In this document: positions 16,831 to 25,766 of the stretch, one piece after another
How the letters are laid out: the number at the start of each line of letters is the position of its first letter
Numbering within the stretch: position 1 is the first letter of the stretch
Assembly: GCA_036561005.1 (NCBI GenBank)
Contig: DATBQE010000005.1
Span: forward strand, 1-46,850
Direction of reading: 5' to 3'
From: PKWO01 sp036561005
GTDB taxonomy: Bacteria; Pseudomonadota; Gammaproteobacteria; Burkholderiales; Burkholderiaceae_D
DNA: 46,850 nucleotides
The notes under the pieces: generated by a model
The model's database searches: none
What the model was told of the DNA's origin: nothing
Seen by the model: only the letters and a program-made list of their open reading frames with translations
Made by a program: the position numbers and the translations under genes

Positions 16831-18915
16831 ATGAATAGTTTTAAATTACCTGCATGGATGACCGGCGCCGGATCGCGCGCCATCGCCGCGCCTGTCATTA
16901 TCATCATGATGTTGTCGATGATGATTTTGCCTCTACCGTCCTTTGCGCTCGACATCTTTTTCAGTTTCAATATTGCCCTGTCGGTGATCGTACTGTTGAC
17001 CAGTCTTTACACAGTCAAACCGCTCGATTTCATGGTATTTCCGACCGTGCTGCTGGTCAGCACCATGCTGCGCCTGTCGCTCAATGTGGCCTCGACCCGC
17101 GTGGTGCTCACCGAAGGGCACACCGGACCCGATGCAGCCGGCAAGGTGATCGAGGCCTTCGGCCATTTCCTGATCGGCGGCAATTATGCGGTTGGTATCA
17201 TTGTCTTCATTATCCTCACCATCATCAACTTTACCGTGGTCACCAAGGGTGCCGGCCGTATCGCCGAAGTGGGCGCACGTTTTGCTCTGGATGCGATGCC
17301 CGGCAAGCAAATGGCGATTGACGCCGACCTGAACGCCGGCTTGATCGGCGAACAGGAAGCGCGCCGGCGGCGCAAGGAAGTCGGCCAGGAAGCCGAGTTC
17401 TATGGCGCCATGGACGGTGCCAGCAAATATGTGCGCGGCGATGCCATCGCCGGTATTGTCGTCACCGTCATCAATATCGTGGGCGGCTTGATTGTCGGTA
17501 TGGTGCAGCATGACCTCGACTTTTCGACAGCCATCAAGACCTACACCTTGCTGGCGATCGGCGACGGTTTGGTCGCGCAAATTCCCTCGCTGATCATCTC
17601 GACTGCGGCTGGCGTGGTGGTGTCGCGCGTCGCAAGCGAACAGGATATCGGCGGCCAGTTGATCGGCCAGTTGTTTGCCAAGCCGCAGGTGCTCTACATT
17701 ACCGCCGCCATTATCGGCGGCATGGGTGTCATTCCGGGCATGCCGCACGTGGCGTTCCTGCTGCTGGCCATTCTGCTGGCGGCCACCGCCTTCCTGGTGA
17801 CCCAGCGGATCAGGGAAGCGGCGATCGTGCCGCCTGCTGCTTCGACCGCGCCGTTGACCCCACCGGAAGAAGAAGCAACCTGGCAAGACATCGTGCCGGT
17901 CGATACGCTCGGCCTTGAGGTCGGCTATCGCCTGATTCCGCTGGTCGACAAAACGCAGAGCGGCGAGTTGCTGCGACGGATCAAGGGAATACGCAAGAAA
18001 TTTGCGCAGGAAGTGGGTTTCCTCGCGCCGCCGGTGCATATCCGGGACAACCTGGAATTGAAGCCATCTGCCTATCGCATCACCTTGAAGGGCGTCGAAG
18101 TTGGGGCAGGCGAGGCGCATAGCGGTCAATTCCTTGCCATCAACCCCGGCATGGTGACCGGTCCTTTACCAGGTCCGGTAACGAGCGACCCTGCCTTCGG
18201 CTTGCCCGCTACCTGGGTGGATGCCGGCATGCGCGAGCAGGCTCAGGCCATGGGCTACACCGTGGTCGATGCCGGCACGGTCGTGGCAACCCATCTGAAT
18301 CACCTGATTACCACCCACGCGGCAGATTTGCTGGGACGCCAGGAAGTCCAGCAATTGCTCGATCATCTGGCCAAGGAATCGCCCAAGCTGGTGGAAGACC
18401 TGGTGCCGAAGATGGTGTCGCTGGCAACGCTGCAAAAGGTATTGCAGAACCTGCTGGTGGAAGGTGTCCATATCCGCGATATGCGCAGCATTATCGAAAC
18501 CATCGCCGAGCATGCCGGCACGGTACGCGACGCCAACGAATTGACCGCCCTGGTGCGGGTTGCATTGGGACGCGCGATTGTGCAGCAGATATTCCCGTCA
18601 ACCAACGAGTTGTCGGTCATGACGCTCGATAACCGCCTCGAACGTCTGCTGTTGCAGGCGCTGCAAACCAGCGGCCCGGACGGCAATGGCATCGAACCCG
18701 GCCTGGCCGACACGATCGCCACCCAGGCCGAGCAGGCTACCCGTCAACAGGAGCAGCTTGGCTTGACGCCTGTGCTGCTGGTGCCGGCACCGCTGCGCTC
18801 CTTGCTCGCTCGCTTCCTGCGCCGCGCGTTGCCGCAGCTCAAAGTTTTGTCGCAAGCCGAATTACCGGAATCGAAAACCATTAAAGTCACCCGCCTTGTT
18901 GGAGGCCAAGCATGA
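16831..18915 (+). CDS. flhA: Flagellar export gate protein FlhA
   Basis: FlhA is the largest export gate protein. The 694-residue product has eight expected membrane segments in the first 330 residues, the conserved loop between membrane segments four and five (GRIAEVGARFALDAMPGKQM), and a C-terminal cytoplasmic domain that docks chaperone-substrate complexes. Length and motifs are typical. Its stop overlaps the flhF start as ATGA, a coupling junction. Confidence 0.97.
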   Translation: MNSFKLPAWMTGAGSRAIAAPVIIIMMLSMMILPLPSFALDIFFSFNIALSVIVLLTSLYTVKPLDFMVFPTVLLVSTMLRLSLNVASTRVVLTEGHTGPDAAGKVIEAFGHFLIGGNYAVGIIVFIILTIINFTVVTKGAGRIAEVGARFALDAMPGKQMAIDADLNAGLIGEQEARRRRKEVGQEAEFYGAMDGASKYVRGDAIAGIVVTVINIVGGLIVGMVQHDLDFSTAIKTYTLLAIGDGLVAQIPSLIISTAAGVVVSRVASEQDIGGQLIGQLFAKPQVLYITAAIIGGMGVIPGMPHVAFLLLAILLAATAFLVTQRIREAAIVPPAASTAPLTPPEEEATWQDIVPVDTLGLEVGYRLIPLVDKTQSGELLRRIKGIRKKFAQEVGFLAPPVHIRDNLELKPSAYRITLKGVEVGAGEAHSGQFLAINPGMVTGPLPGPVTSDPAFGLPATWVDAGMREQAQAMGYTVVDAGTVVATHLNHLITTHAADLLGRQEVQQLLDHLAKESPKLVEDLVPKMVSLATLQKVLQNLLVEGVHIRDMRSIIETIAEHAGTVRDANELTALVRVALGRAIVQQIFPSTNELSVMTLDNRLERLLLQALQTSGPDGNGIEPGLADTIATQAEQATRQQEQLGLTPVLLVPAPLRSLLARFLRRALPQLKVLSQAELPESKTIKVTRLVGGQA

Positions 18916-20270
18916 ATGTAAAGAAATTTACCGCCAAATCGTCGCGTGAAGCATGGCGCATGGTACGCGATACCCTGGGGACGGACGCCGTCATCCTGTC
19001 CAATCGCACGGTCAACGGCATGGCTGAAATTCTCGCTCTGGCGGCTGAAGACGCTGCATCGCTGTCGGAACCGGTGCGCGAAACGTCGATGACGCCTGAG
19101 ATACCTGGGATGGCTGCAATGCCCGAACCGGTTGCTGCGCCAATGCGTGTTGCAGAAGCCGCGCCAATAGCGCGTGCTGCTGCGGCAACCGGCCGCAATG
19201 CGCCTGATCGGCGTAGCGAGGATGATCAGGCGGCCAATCTGGCCTCGGCATTGGAGGCGGCGCGCCAGATGGCTGCAACGAAAGCGCCGGCCGGGGCCGA
19301 ATTGAACGACATGATGAACGAAATCCGCTCCATGCGCGGCATGCTTGAAGCGCAATTGGCTGAAATCGCCTGGGGTGGTACACCGCAAAAGCGCAACCCG
19401 GTGATGGCGTTGGTCTTCAAGGAAATGATTGCGGCCGGCTTCAGCGCGACGCTGGCACGCTATATGGCCGAAAAGGTGCCGGCCAACGTCAAAGCCGAAA
19501 GCGCCTTGAATTGGGCCAAGGCGGTGCTGACGCGCAACCTTGCCGTCGTCGATAACGAAAACGAAATCCTGGAAAAGGGCGGTGTATTTGCCCTGGTCGG
19601 TCCAACCGGCGTCGGCAAGACGACCACCACGGCCAAGCTGGCAGCGCGTTGCGTGATGCGTCACGGGCCGGGAAAGCTTGCGTTGATCACAACCGATGGC
19701 TATCGTATCGGCGGCTATGAACAATTGCGTATCTACGGCAAGATTCTCGGCGTGATGGTGCATTCGGTGAAGGACCAGACCGATCTGCGCATTGCGCTCG
19801 ACGAGTTGAAGGGCAAACATACGGTTTTGATCGATACGGTCGGCGTGAGTCAGCGCGACAAGATGGTGGGCGAACAGGTTGCCATGTTGTCGGGAACCGG
19901 GACCAAGGTCAGGCGCCTGCTGTGCATGGCGGCCACGTCGACCGGCGAAACGCTCAACGAGGTTGTGCGTTCCTACCAGGGCGACGGCTTGGCCGGTTGC
20001 ATCATGACCAAGCTTGATGAGGCGGCGACCATCGGCAGCATGCTCGACGTTGCGATTCGCCAGAAACTCAGTCTGTACTACGTGGCAAACGGCCAACGTG
20101 TACCCGAAGATCTACATTTGGCCAATCAGCAATATCTGGTTGACCGTGCCTTCAAGCTGAAAAGAGAAAGTGCACCGTTCCAGATCCACGATGACGAGTT
20201 GCCTCTGGTGGCGGCCAATTCGGCCCGCGCGACCAGCGATGCCAAGCTGCGCGGGGTGGCGCTTGGCTAA
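18912..20270 (+). CDS. flhF: Flagellar SRP-like GTPase FlhF
   Basis: FlhF is a signal-recognition-type GTPase that places the flagellum, usually at the pole. The 452-residue product has a basic N-terminus (MNVKKFTAKSSREAWRMV), an Ala/Pro-rich B domain to about residue 120, and an NG domain with G1 loop GPTGVGKT (residues 230-237). TTDGYRIGGYEQL, DTVG and TKLDEAATIGS follow. It overlaps flhA by four bases and flhG by eight. The pair implies control of flagellar site and number. Confidence 0.96.
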   Translation: MNVKKFTAKSSREAWRMVRDTLGTDAVILSNRTVNGMAEILALAAEDAASLSEPVRETSMTPEIPGMAAMPEPVAAPMRVAEAAPIARAAAATGRNAPDRRSEDDQAANLASALEAARQMAATKAPAGAELNDMMNEIRSMRGMLEAQLAEIAWGGTPQKRNPVMALVFKEMIAAGFSATLARYMAEKVPANVKAESALNWAKAVLTRNLAVVDNENEILEKGGVFALVGPTGVGKTTTTAKLAARCVMRHGPGKLALITTDGYRIGGYEQLRIYGKILGVMVHSVKDQTDLRIALDELKGKHTVLIDTVGVSQRDKMVGEQVAMLSGTGTKVRRLLCMAATSTGETLNEVVRSYQGDGLAGCIMTKLDEAATIGSMLDVAIRQKLSLYYVANGQRVPEDLHLANQQYLVDRAFKLKRESAPFQIHDDELPLVAANSARATSDAKLRGVALG

Positions 20271-21117
20271 TTTTGATTTCGATCAGGCCGAGGGACTGCG
20301 TCGTCTGCTGGCCGGTCCGCGGCCGCGCAGCTTCACCTTCCTTTCCGTGACCCCCGATCAGGACAAGAGCGCCACCCTGATCAATCTGGGCGCGACCCTG
20401 GCGCGTTCCGGGAATGAGGTGCTGTTGGTGGATGCGAGGTCGAAATATCGCGGCGTCGGTACCAGGCTGGAACTGCCGTACTGCGTCACCTTGATGGATG
20501 TGGCGCGGCACAAGCGTGTGCTCAATGATGCCCTGCGCCCCATGCCGCAGGGTTTCACTGTCGCGTTAATGCGACACGAGAACAGGCCCGACCTTGAAGC
20601 ATGCCAGGACAGCAAGATATTGCGTGATTTGGGTGCCACCTTCGACCTGCTTGCGAGGCAAACTGATATCCTGTTGATAGATGCGGAATTGAACGCCGAC
20701 GATGAGTTTATTGTGCCGGCACTGGCCAAGGGCGAGATCGTCATCCAGGTTGAGCCTGGAGCCGTGGCGATCCAGGAGGCTTATGCCCTGGTGAAAAGGC
20801 TCAATGCGCAGCTTGGCCGGCGTTCCTTCGGTATTCTGGTGACCGGCGCCTCGGAACAGGAAGCGCAAGTGGTGTACGATAATATGGCGCGTGCGGCGAA
20901 TCGATATCTGGCGGTGCAGTTGAAATCGCTCGGCTCGGTACCTGCAGACGAACATCTGCGCCGAGCCAACCGGCTTGGACGCTCGGTGGTTGAGGCTTTC
21001 CCGCTGGCGGGCGCCTCGATTGCATTCAGGCGTCTGGCGGGCAGGGTAGTGGCATCAGAGTCGGCCATGGGGACAACTTCGGAGCTGCATGGCATGCAGG
21101 CTGCGGGCGCCAACTAG
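20263..21117 (+). CDS. flhG: MinD-like flagellar number regulator FlhG with eroded P-loop
   Basis: FlhG/FleN is a MinD-type ATPase that binds FlhF through an N-terminal DQAxxLR helix and limits flagellar number. This 284-residue product keeps that helix (DQAEGLRRL, residues 7-15) and the MinD-like fold order, but the deviant Walker A loop is eroded. Where KGGxGK(S/T) is expected the sequence reads TPDQDKS (residues 30-36), keeping only the final Lys-Ser. The acidic segments read VDARS and LLIDAELN. ATP hydrolysis may be lost. TTG 20263 is the likely start, inside the end of flhF and behind GGGGTGG. It abuts fliA. Confidence 0.88.
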   Translation: MANFDFDQAEGLRRLLAGPRPRSFTFLSVTPDQDKSATLINLGATLARSGNEVLLVDARSKYRGVGTRLELPYCVTLMDVARHKRVLNDALRPMPQGFTVALMRHENRPDLEACQDSKILRDLGATFDLLARQTDILLIDAELNADDEFIVPALAKGEIVIQVEPGAVAIQEAYALVKRLNAQLGRRSFGILVTGASEQEAQVVYDNMARAANRYLAVQLKSLGSVPADEHLRRANRLGRSVVEAFPLAGASIAFRRLAGRVVASESAMGTTSELHGMQAAGAN

Positions 21118-21864
21118 GTGAATAAGCGATTTATGTATACAGCTGATGGCAAAACCGACAAGAACCAGTTGCTGGCGGAACATGCGCCGCTGGTGAAGCG
21201 CCTTGCCCATCAAATGAAGGCCAAGTTGCCGCCCAGCGTTGAGGTGGACGACCTGATTCAGGCAGGCATGATCGGCCTGCTCGACGCCGTGAGCCGCTAC
21301 GAAGAAACCCACGGTGCGCAATTTGAGACTTATGCGGTGCAGCGCATACGCGGGGCCATGCTTGACGAGTTGCGCAGCAGCGACTGGCTGCCCCGCAGCA
21401 TGCGGCAAAACATGCGCAAGATCGAGGAGGCGATGAATGCGCTGCAACAGCGTCTTGGCCGACCTCCCAATGAAAGCGAAGTCGCGAAGCAGCTCAAACT
21501 GTCCTTGGTCGACTATCAGGAATTGCTCAACGAAGGTGGTGGCCACCAGTTGGTGTACTACGAGGATTTTCACGACGGCGACGGCAACGAACATTTTCTT
21601 GACCGCTATGCCTCCGATGAAGACGGCGACCCATTGCAAACCCTCATGAACAGCGGGTTTCGCGGCGCCCTGATTGAAGCCATTGAAGGCCTTCCCGAAA
21701 GAGAGAAGATACTCATGGGTCTGTACTATGAGCAGGAAATGAATCTGAAGGAAATCGGTGCGGTGATGGGGGTGTCGGAATCGCGCGTATGCCAGTTGCA
21801 TAGCCAGGCCATCGCGCGTTTGCGCTCAACCCTCAGGGAAAAAGCGTGGACTGGGGTAGCGTAG
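21118..21864 (+). CDS. fliA: Flagellar sigma factor FliA (sigma28)
   Basis: FliA directs RNA polymerase to late flagellar promoters and is held by FlgM until the hook is done. The 248-residue product has region 2 (VDDLIQAGMIGLLDAV, FETYAVQRIRGAMLDELR), region 3 and region 4 (LPEREKILMGLYYEQE, MNLKEIGAVMGVSESRV). GTG 21118 directly follows the flhG stop and gives a family-like N-terminus; ATG 21133 is an alternative five codons in. motC starts inside its last 19 bases. Confidence 0.96.
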   Translation: MNKRFMYTADGKTDKNQLLAEHAPLVKRLAHQMKAKLPPSVEVDDLIQAGMIGLLDAVSRYEETHGAQFETYAVQRIRGAMLDELRSSDWLPRSMRQNMRKIEEAMNALQQRLGRPPNESEVAKQLKLSLVDYQELLNEGGGHQLVYYEDFHDGDGNEHFLDRYASDEDGDPLQTLMNSGFRGALIEAIEGLPEREKILMGLYYEQEMNLKEIGAVMGVSESRVCQLHSQAIARLRSTLREKAWTGVA

Positions 21865-22580
21865 CGGGGCTGTTGCTTGCCCTCGCCGGAATTATTGTCG
21901 GGCAGGCAATTGAAGGCGGAGAACTCAGTTCTCTGATACAGCCGGCGGCATTCGTGATTGTTGTCATCGGCACCGTCGGCGCCGTGATATTGCAGAGCGG
22001 TCTTTTGCCTTTCCTGCAGGGTTTGAAGATGGGCTCATGGGTGTTCGCGCCGCCGGCGAGCAATGGCAATGCACTGCGGCGCGACGTCATCAATTGGAGT
22101 ACCACTGCCCGGCGCGAAGGATTGCTGAGCCTGGAGCGGCAGCTCGAATTGGTGCGTGACCCCTTCCTGTCGAAAGGACTGCGCCTGATCGTCGATGGCG
22201 TCGATCCATTCAAATTGCGTGAAATTCTCGACGTGGAAATTGCCTCCTACGAAACCAATCAGCGCCTGGCTATCAAAATCTGGGAAGCGGCCGGCGGTTA
22301 CTCGCCGACCATCGGCATTCTCGGCGCCGTGCTAGGCCTGATTCACGTCATGGAAAATCTTACCGATCCGAGCAAGCTCGGAAGCGGCATTGCCGTCGCC
22401 TTCGTTGCCACGATTTATGGCGTCGGCCTGGCCAATCTGGTATTTCTCCCGATCGGCAATAAATTGAAGGCTCTTGTTGCACGTGAGGTGTCCAAGCGGG
22501 AATTGATTGCCGACGTATTTTGCGGCATCGCCACCGGTGAAAATCCGCGCATCATCGAAGAGCGCATGTCGACCTACTAA
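21846..22580 (+). CDS. motC: Second stator protein MotC (MotA/PomA family)
   Basis: This 244-residue MotA/ExbB-type protein begins VDWGSVAGLLLALAGIIVGQ and carries GYSPTIGILGAVLGLIHVM and ATIYGVGLANLVFLPI near the last two membrane segments. It resembles MotC of Pseudomonas and differs clearly from the E. coli-type MotA at 2553. The start is GTG 21846, overlapping fliA by 19 bases, so it is coupled to the sigma factor. motD follows after 27 bases. It would form an alternative stator at the same rotor. Confidence 0.93.
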   Translation: MDWGSVAGLLLALAGIIVGQAIEGGELSSLIQPAAFVIVVIGTVGAVILQSGLLPFLQGLKMGSWVFAPPASNGNALRRDVINWSTTARREGLLSLERQLELVRDPFLSKGLRLIVDGVDPFKLREILDVEIASYETNQRLAIKIWEAAGGYSPTIGILGAVLGLIHVMENLTDPSKLGSGIAVAFVATIYGVGLANLVFLPIGNKLKALVAREVSKRELIADVFCGIATGENPRIIEERMSTY

Positions 22581-22607
22581 CGTGGCAATCATCGCGGGAA
22601 CATCGAC

Positions 22608-23387
22608 ATGACCAGGAAAAAGCGCGAAGAGGAGCACGAAAACCACGAACGCTGGCTGGTTTCGTACGCCGATTTCATTACGCTCCTGTTTGCCTTTTTC
22701 GTTGTCATGTATGCGATATCGTCGGTCAATACCGGCAAGTACCGTGTGTTGTCCGATTCGCTCGGTAGTGCGTTCGGCCGTGCAGCGCCGGAACTTCCCC
22801 AGGCGCGCACCCAAATCGATATGGGCTTCGGCGCGCGTACTCTGGCGATGCAAAGGCGCGAAGCTGCCCTTCGCCGCGAGAAGGAGCAAATGGCCGAAGT
22901 CTCCAAGGCATTGCAGACAGCGCTTGCGCCGCTGGTCAATCAGGGCAAGGTGCGCGTGACGCAAAGCAGCCGCGGCATCAACGTTGAAATCAACGCGAGC
23001 GTATTGTTTGCCACTGGCGAGGCGAAACTGACAAACGACTCCACGCAGTCCCTGCGACAGGTGGCACAGATTCTCAAGAGCGATAAGCATGCGATCCAGG
23101 TGGAAGGGCACACCGACAATGTGCCCATCAGCACAACCATGTTCGCATCCAATTGGGAATTGTCTTCGGCGCGCGCCAGCAGTGTGGTTCGCCTGTTTGC
23201 TGAAAACGGCGTTGATGAAAGCCGCATGATCGCCATCGGCCATGGATCGAATCAGCCGGTGGGACCGAACGACAGTGCCGAGGGCAGGGCGCGCAATCGT
23301 CGCGTCGAAGTCATGATTTTGGCGGCACCGCCCGATGCGCCGAAGGATACTGCTGCGCCCGCCAATGCCGGCGCGAAGAAGCCCTGA
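22608..23387 (+). CDS. motD: Second stator protein MotD (MotB family)
   Basis: The 259-residue product has the ion-binding aspartate at residue 22 in LVSYADFITLLFAFF, one membrane segment, a helical linker (about residues 75-110), and an OmpA-like domain with VEGHTDNVPI and GRARNRRVEVMI. It pairs with MotC as in Pseudomonas motCD. The ion used is not certain, though the membrane segment resembles proton-type relatives. It ends the plus-strand block and converges on the sulfotransferase gene 21 bases away; no clear terminator lies between them. Confidence 0.94.
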   Translation: MTRKKREEEHENHERWLVSYADFITLLFAFFVVMYAISSVNTGKYRVLSDSLGSAFGRAAPELPQARTQIDMGFGARTLAMQRREAALRREKEQMAEVSKALQTALAPLVNQGKVRVTQSSRGINVEINASVLFATGEAKLTNDSTQSLRQVAQILKSDKHAIQVEGHTDNVPISTTMFASNWELSSARASSVVRLFAENGVDESRMIAIGHGSNQPVGPNDSAEGRARNRRVEVMILAAPPDAPKDTAAPANAGAKKP

Positions 23388-23408
23388 CACCAAGAATGCT
23401 CAGGAAGG

Positions 23409-25097
23409 TCATGTCGCCGTATTTTGGTAAGGTTCAACCCACTTCGATAACGCTGTCAAATGGCGGGCAAAATTTTCCCAGCGCGCCAGTGAGCTACGAT
23501 AAATCGGCTTTTGCACCTGCGCCGCACTTGCGGTAAGAACACGTCGTTTGTTGCGATGAAATTCCAGGCATTGTGCATCCCAAGGCAGGCCCAGCCAGGA
23601 CAGCAGCCGGCGCGCCTGACCTTCCGTGTCCTGCACCAGTTCTTCATAGCGCAAGTCGAGCATCGATCCGGCGGGTAGCACCGCATGCCAATGCTTCATT
23701 GTCTGCGCATAGCGCGCATAGTATCGGCCGAGTGAATCGAGATCGTAGCTGAATGCCTGCTTGTCGCCGGAGAACAGGCGCGCATAACAGGAGAAACACG
23801 AATCCATTGGATCGCGCATGGCATGTATGATCTTGGCGCCCGGCAGCATGAGATGAATCAAGCCGACGTAGAAGAAATTTGCCGGCATCTTGTCGGTGAT
23901 AAATTTCGCCTCCGGTGCGTGGCGCGAAATGCGCTCGAGATATTGCCGTCCCATATCCTGCAATTCCATCGCCGACAATTCCGTCACGGCAAGCGGAAAG
24001 GGTTTACCGCGCGGGCGAAAGCATTGTTCTGCAATGTCGCTCAAATAGGTTAATTCGCCTGCACCATGCACGCCCTCGCAACTAGCCAGAATTTGCTCCA
24101 GAAGGGTCGAGCCGGAGCGCGGCATGCCGATGATGAAGACCGGTGTAGGGCCATGCGGCGCGCTCGACGATGCAAGGCGTTGCCGTGCAAAGAAATCTGT
24201 GGAGAAGGTGTCGATAATGCGTTTGAGCAGCGCATCCTCGCCTGCTTCGTTGAGTACGAGGGTGGCGCGTTTCAAATGATTACCCGCGCGATAGGCGGCG
24301 AAGGCGTTGTCGTAATTGCCGAGGTCTTCGCATACCTTGCCCAGGGCAAACCAGAAACGCAATTGGCTTTCCATCGGCAGTGTCTCGACGGTCGCGATTT
24401 GTTGTTCCAGCATGGCAAGGTGGGGATCGCTTGCGCGGTAGGTTTTTATTTGCGACAAGCCATAGTGCGCCTCGACCAAACCAGGGTCGAATGTCAGAGC
24501 TGATTCGAATGCGGCAGCGGCAGCGGCAAAATCTCCCAGTTCATTGAATGCGATGCCAAGGCTGGAGTGGGCGGTGGCGAACCCGGGCCGAATGGCAATC
24601 GCACGGCGATAACTGACGATTGCCTCTTCGCTTCGTTCGCGTTGCAGTAGGGATTTACCCAAATTGGCATGCGCTTCGGCGAAATCCGGTTTGATCGCCA
24701 GTGCACGGGCCGCTGCCGCCTCGGCTTCATCGGCACGATGTTGATCGAGCAGTGCCGCCGCGAGATTATTGAATACCTCCGCATCGTCGGGTAATAACTG
24801 CGCGGCTTTCTCCAGTGCCTGCACCGCGTTCTTGCATTGCACCTGCTGCGCTGTGCCCAGCGCCTTCCAGGCGGCACCTGAAGCGGGCAATCGTAAGGTA
24901 AGGGAGTGCGCGGCGTTTTCCATTTCCGGAAAACGCCGCGCATTGAAGAGATTGGCAAGTTCGGTGAGCTGTGCCGCATCGAGTCCGCCGTTCGCGGGCG
25001 CGGGGGATGCGTGCGAAGACTCCATAGCCATGCAGCAGTGCTTGTATTTTTTCCCGCTTCCACATGGACACGGGTTGTTACGGCCGATTTTTTCCAT
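23409..25097 (-). CDS. SEC-C motif, TPR and sulfotransferase fusion protein
   Basis: The 562-residue product has three parts. Residues 8-22 are a SEC-C zinc motif (NPCPCGSGKKYKHCC). From about 40 to 230 are tetratricopeptide repeats of the AEAHANLGKSLL type. From about 318 to 550 is a sulfotransferase domain with the 5'-phosphosulfate loop GMPRSGST (near residue 323) and the 3'-phosphate segment AMRDPMDSCFSCY. It should transfer sulfate from PAPS to an unknown acceptor, protein or glycan. It lies downstream of flgA-flgM-flgN on the same strand, 163 bases after flgN, so it may be co-transcribed from the FliA promoter at 26194-26220. No good ribosome site is seen before the ATG. Confidence 0.85.
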   Translation of the reverse strand: MEKIGRNNPCPCGSGKKYKHCCMAMESSHASPAPANGGLDAAQLTELANLFNARRFPEMENAAHSLTLRLPASGAAWKALGTAQQVQCKNAVQALEKAAQLLPDDAEVFNNLAAALLDQHRADEAEAAAARALAIKPDFAEAHANLGKSLLQRERSEEAIVSYRRAIAIRPGFATAHSSLGIAFNELGDFAAAAAAFESALTFDPGLVEAHYGLSQIKTYRASDPHLAMLEQQIATVETLPMESQLRFWFALGKVCEDLGNYDNAFAAYRAGNHLKRATLVLNEAGEDALLKRIIDTFSTDFFARQRLASSSAPHGPTPVFIIGMPRSGSTLLEQILASCEGVHGAGELTYLSDIAEQCFRPRGKPFPLAVTELSAMELQDMGRQYLERISRHAPEAKFITDKMPANFFYVGLIHLMLPGAKIIHAMRDPMDSCFSCYARLFSGDKQAFSYDLDSLGRYYARYAQTMKHWHAVLPAGSMLDLRYEELVQDTEGQARRLLSWLGLPWDAQCLEFHRNKRRVLTASAAQVQKPIYRSSLARWENFARHLTALSKWVEPYQNTAT

Positions 25098-25260
25098 GCG
25101 GCATAGTATACGTGCTTAGGGCAGGGATTATTCGGCGTACGTTTTCGTGGCAACATGCATATCGGGGCATGTGGGCATGGTGCACCGCAGCCACCACAGG
25201 CACACAGGCGTCAGCGCGCCGGGAACTACGGAGAGTGGTCGGAGTACGGTTGCCGGCTTA

Positions 25261-25728
25261 TTAGCCGACGACAAGGCCGCGCGTGCGAGATGACGATGTT
25301 GCCTGGCCGTCTGGGCCGTAGAAATTGCCGCCGGGATTGCCGCGCAGCACGTTCAATGCTTGCTGATTGTGCATCATGTGCTTGCCGATCAGCAAACCGT
25401 TGGTGCTATTGAGGTTTTTCACCGACTGCGCCAACCTGAGCAATTCTTGCCAGGCTTGCTCAATGTCAGTGGGCTGCGCACTTTGATCGATCCAGGAGCG
25501 CATGCCGCCCTCCACGCCGTCAAAACCGGCACCGGCCAGCGCGCGATAACGTTGCTCCGTAAGCACGGTCATACGCGCTACGATGCGCGCCTTTTCTTCG
25601 GTGACGGCCACCAGACCGTTTATGTCGGCGGCAATGAGCTGCGCCTGTTCCCGCTTCAGAATATCGATCAATTCCGCCGTCAGCGATATTTCCTCTTTCA
25701 AGCTTTGTGCGGGGCTATCTGCATTCAT
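25261..25728 (-). CDS. flgN: Flagellar export chaperone FlgN
   Basis: FlgN escorts the hook-filament junction proteins FlgK and FlgL to the export gate. The 155-residue product is mostly helical (LKEEISLTAELIDILKREQ, VTEEKARIVARMTVLTEQR) with a flexible C-terminus. The C-terminal half shows the family-typical segment NSTNGLLIGKHMMHNQQAL. It follows flgM by 38 bases on the same strand. Identification rests on length, helices and the flgM neighbour. Confidence 0.9.
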   Translation of the reverse strand: MNADSPAQSLKEEISLTAELIDILKREQAQLIAADINGLVAVTEEKARIVARMTVLTEQRYRALAGAGFDGVEGGMRSWIDQSAQPTDIEQAWQELLRLAQSVKNLNSTNGLLIGKHMMHNQQALNVLRGNPGGNFYGPDGQATSSSRTRGLVVG

Positions 25729-25766
25729 GCTGGGGCCAGACGATTAGCAATACAGGAGTCGGGAAG

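Noticed and set aside
16933..18129. Long His- and Asp-rich open frame antisense to flhA
   Set aside because: Composition is that of a reverse-complemented membrane protein gene; no independent support.
18744..20096. Long open frame of about 450 codons antisense to flhF and flhA
   Set aside because: It is a shadow of the GC-biased codons of flhF and flhA; the protein shows no family features and the sense genes are certain.
25128..25136. Minus-strand GCCGAATAA before the sulfotransferase gene as a FliA -10 box
   Set aside because: The matching -35 position reads TGTT instead of TAAA or TCAA, so it is not a credible sigma28 promoter.
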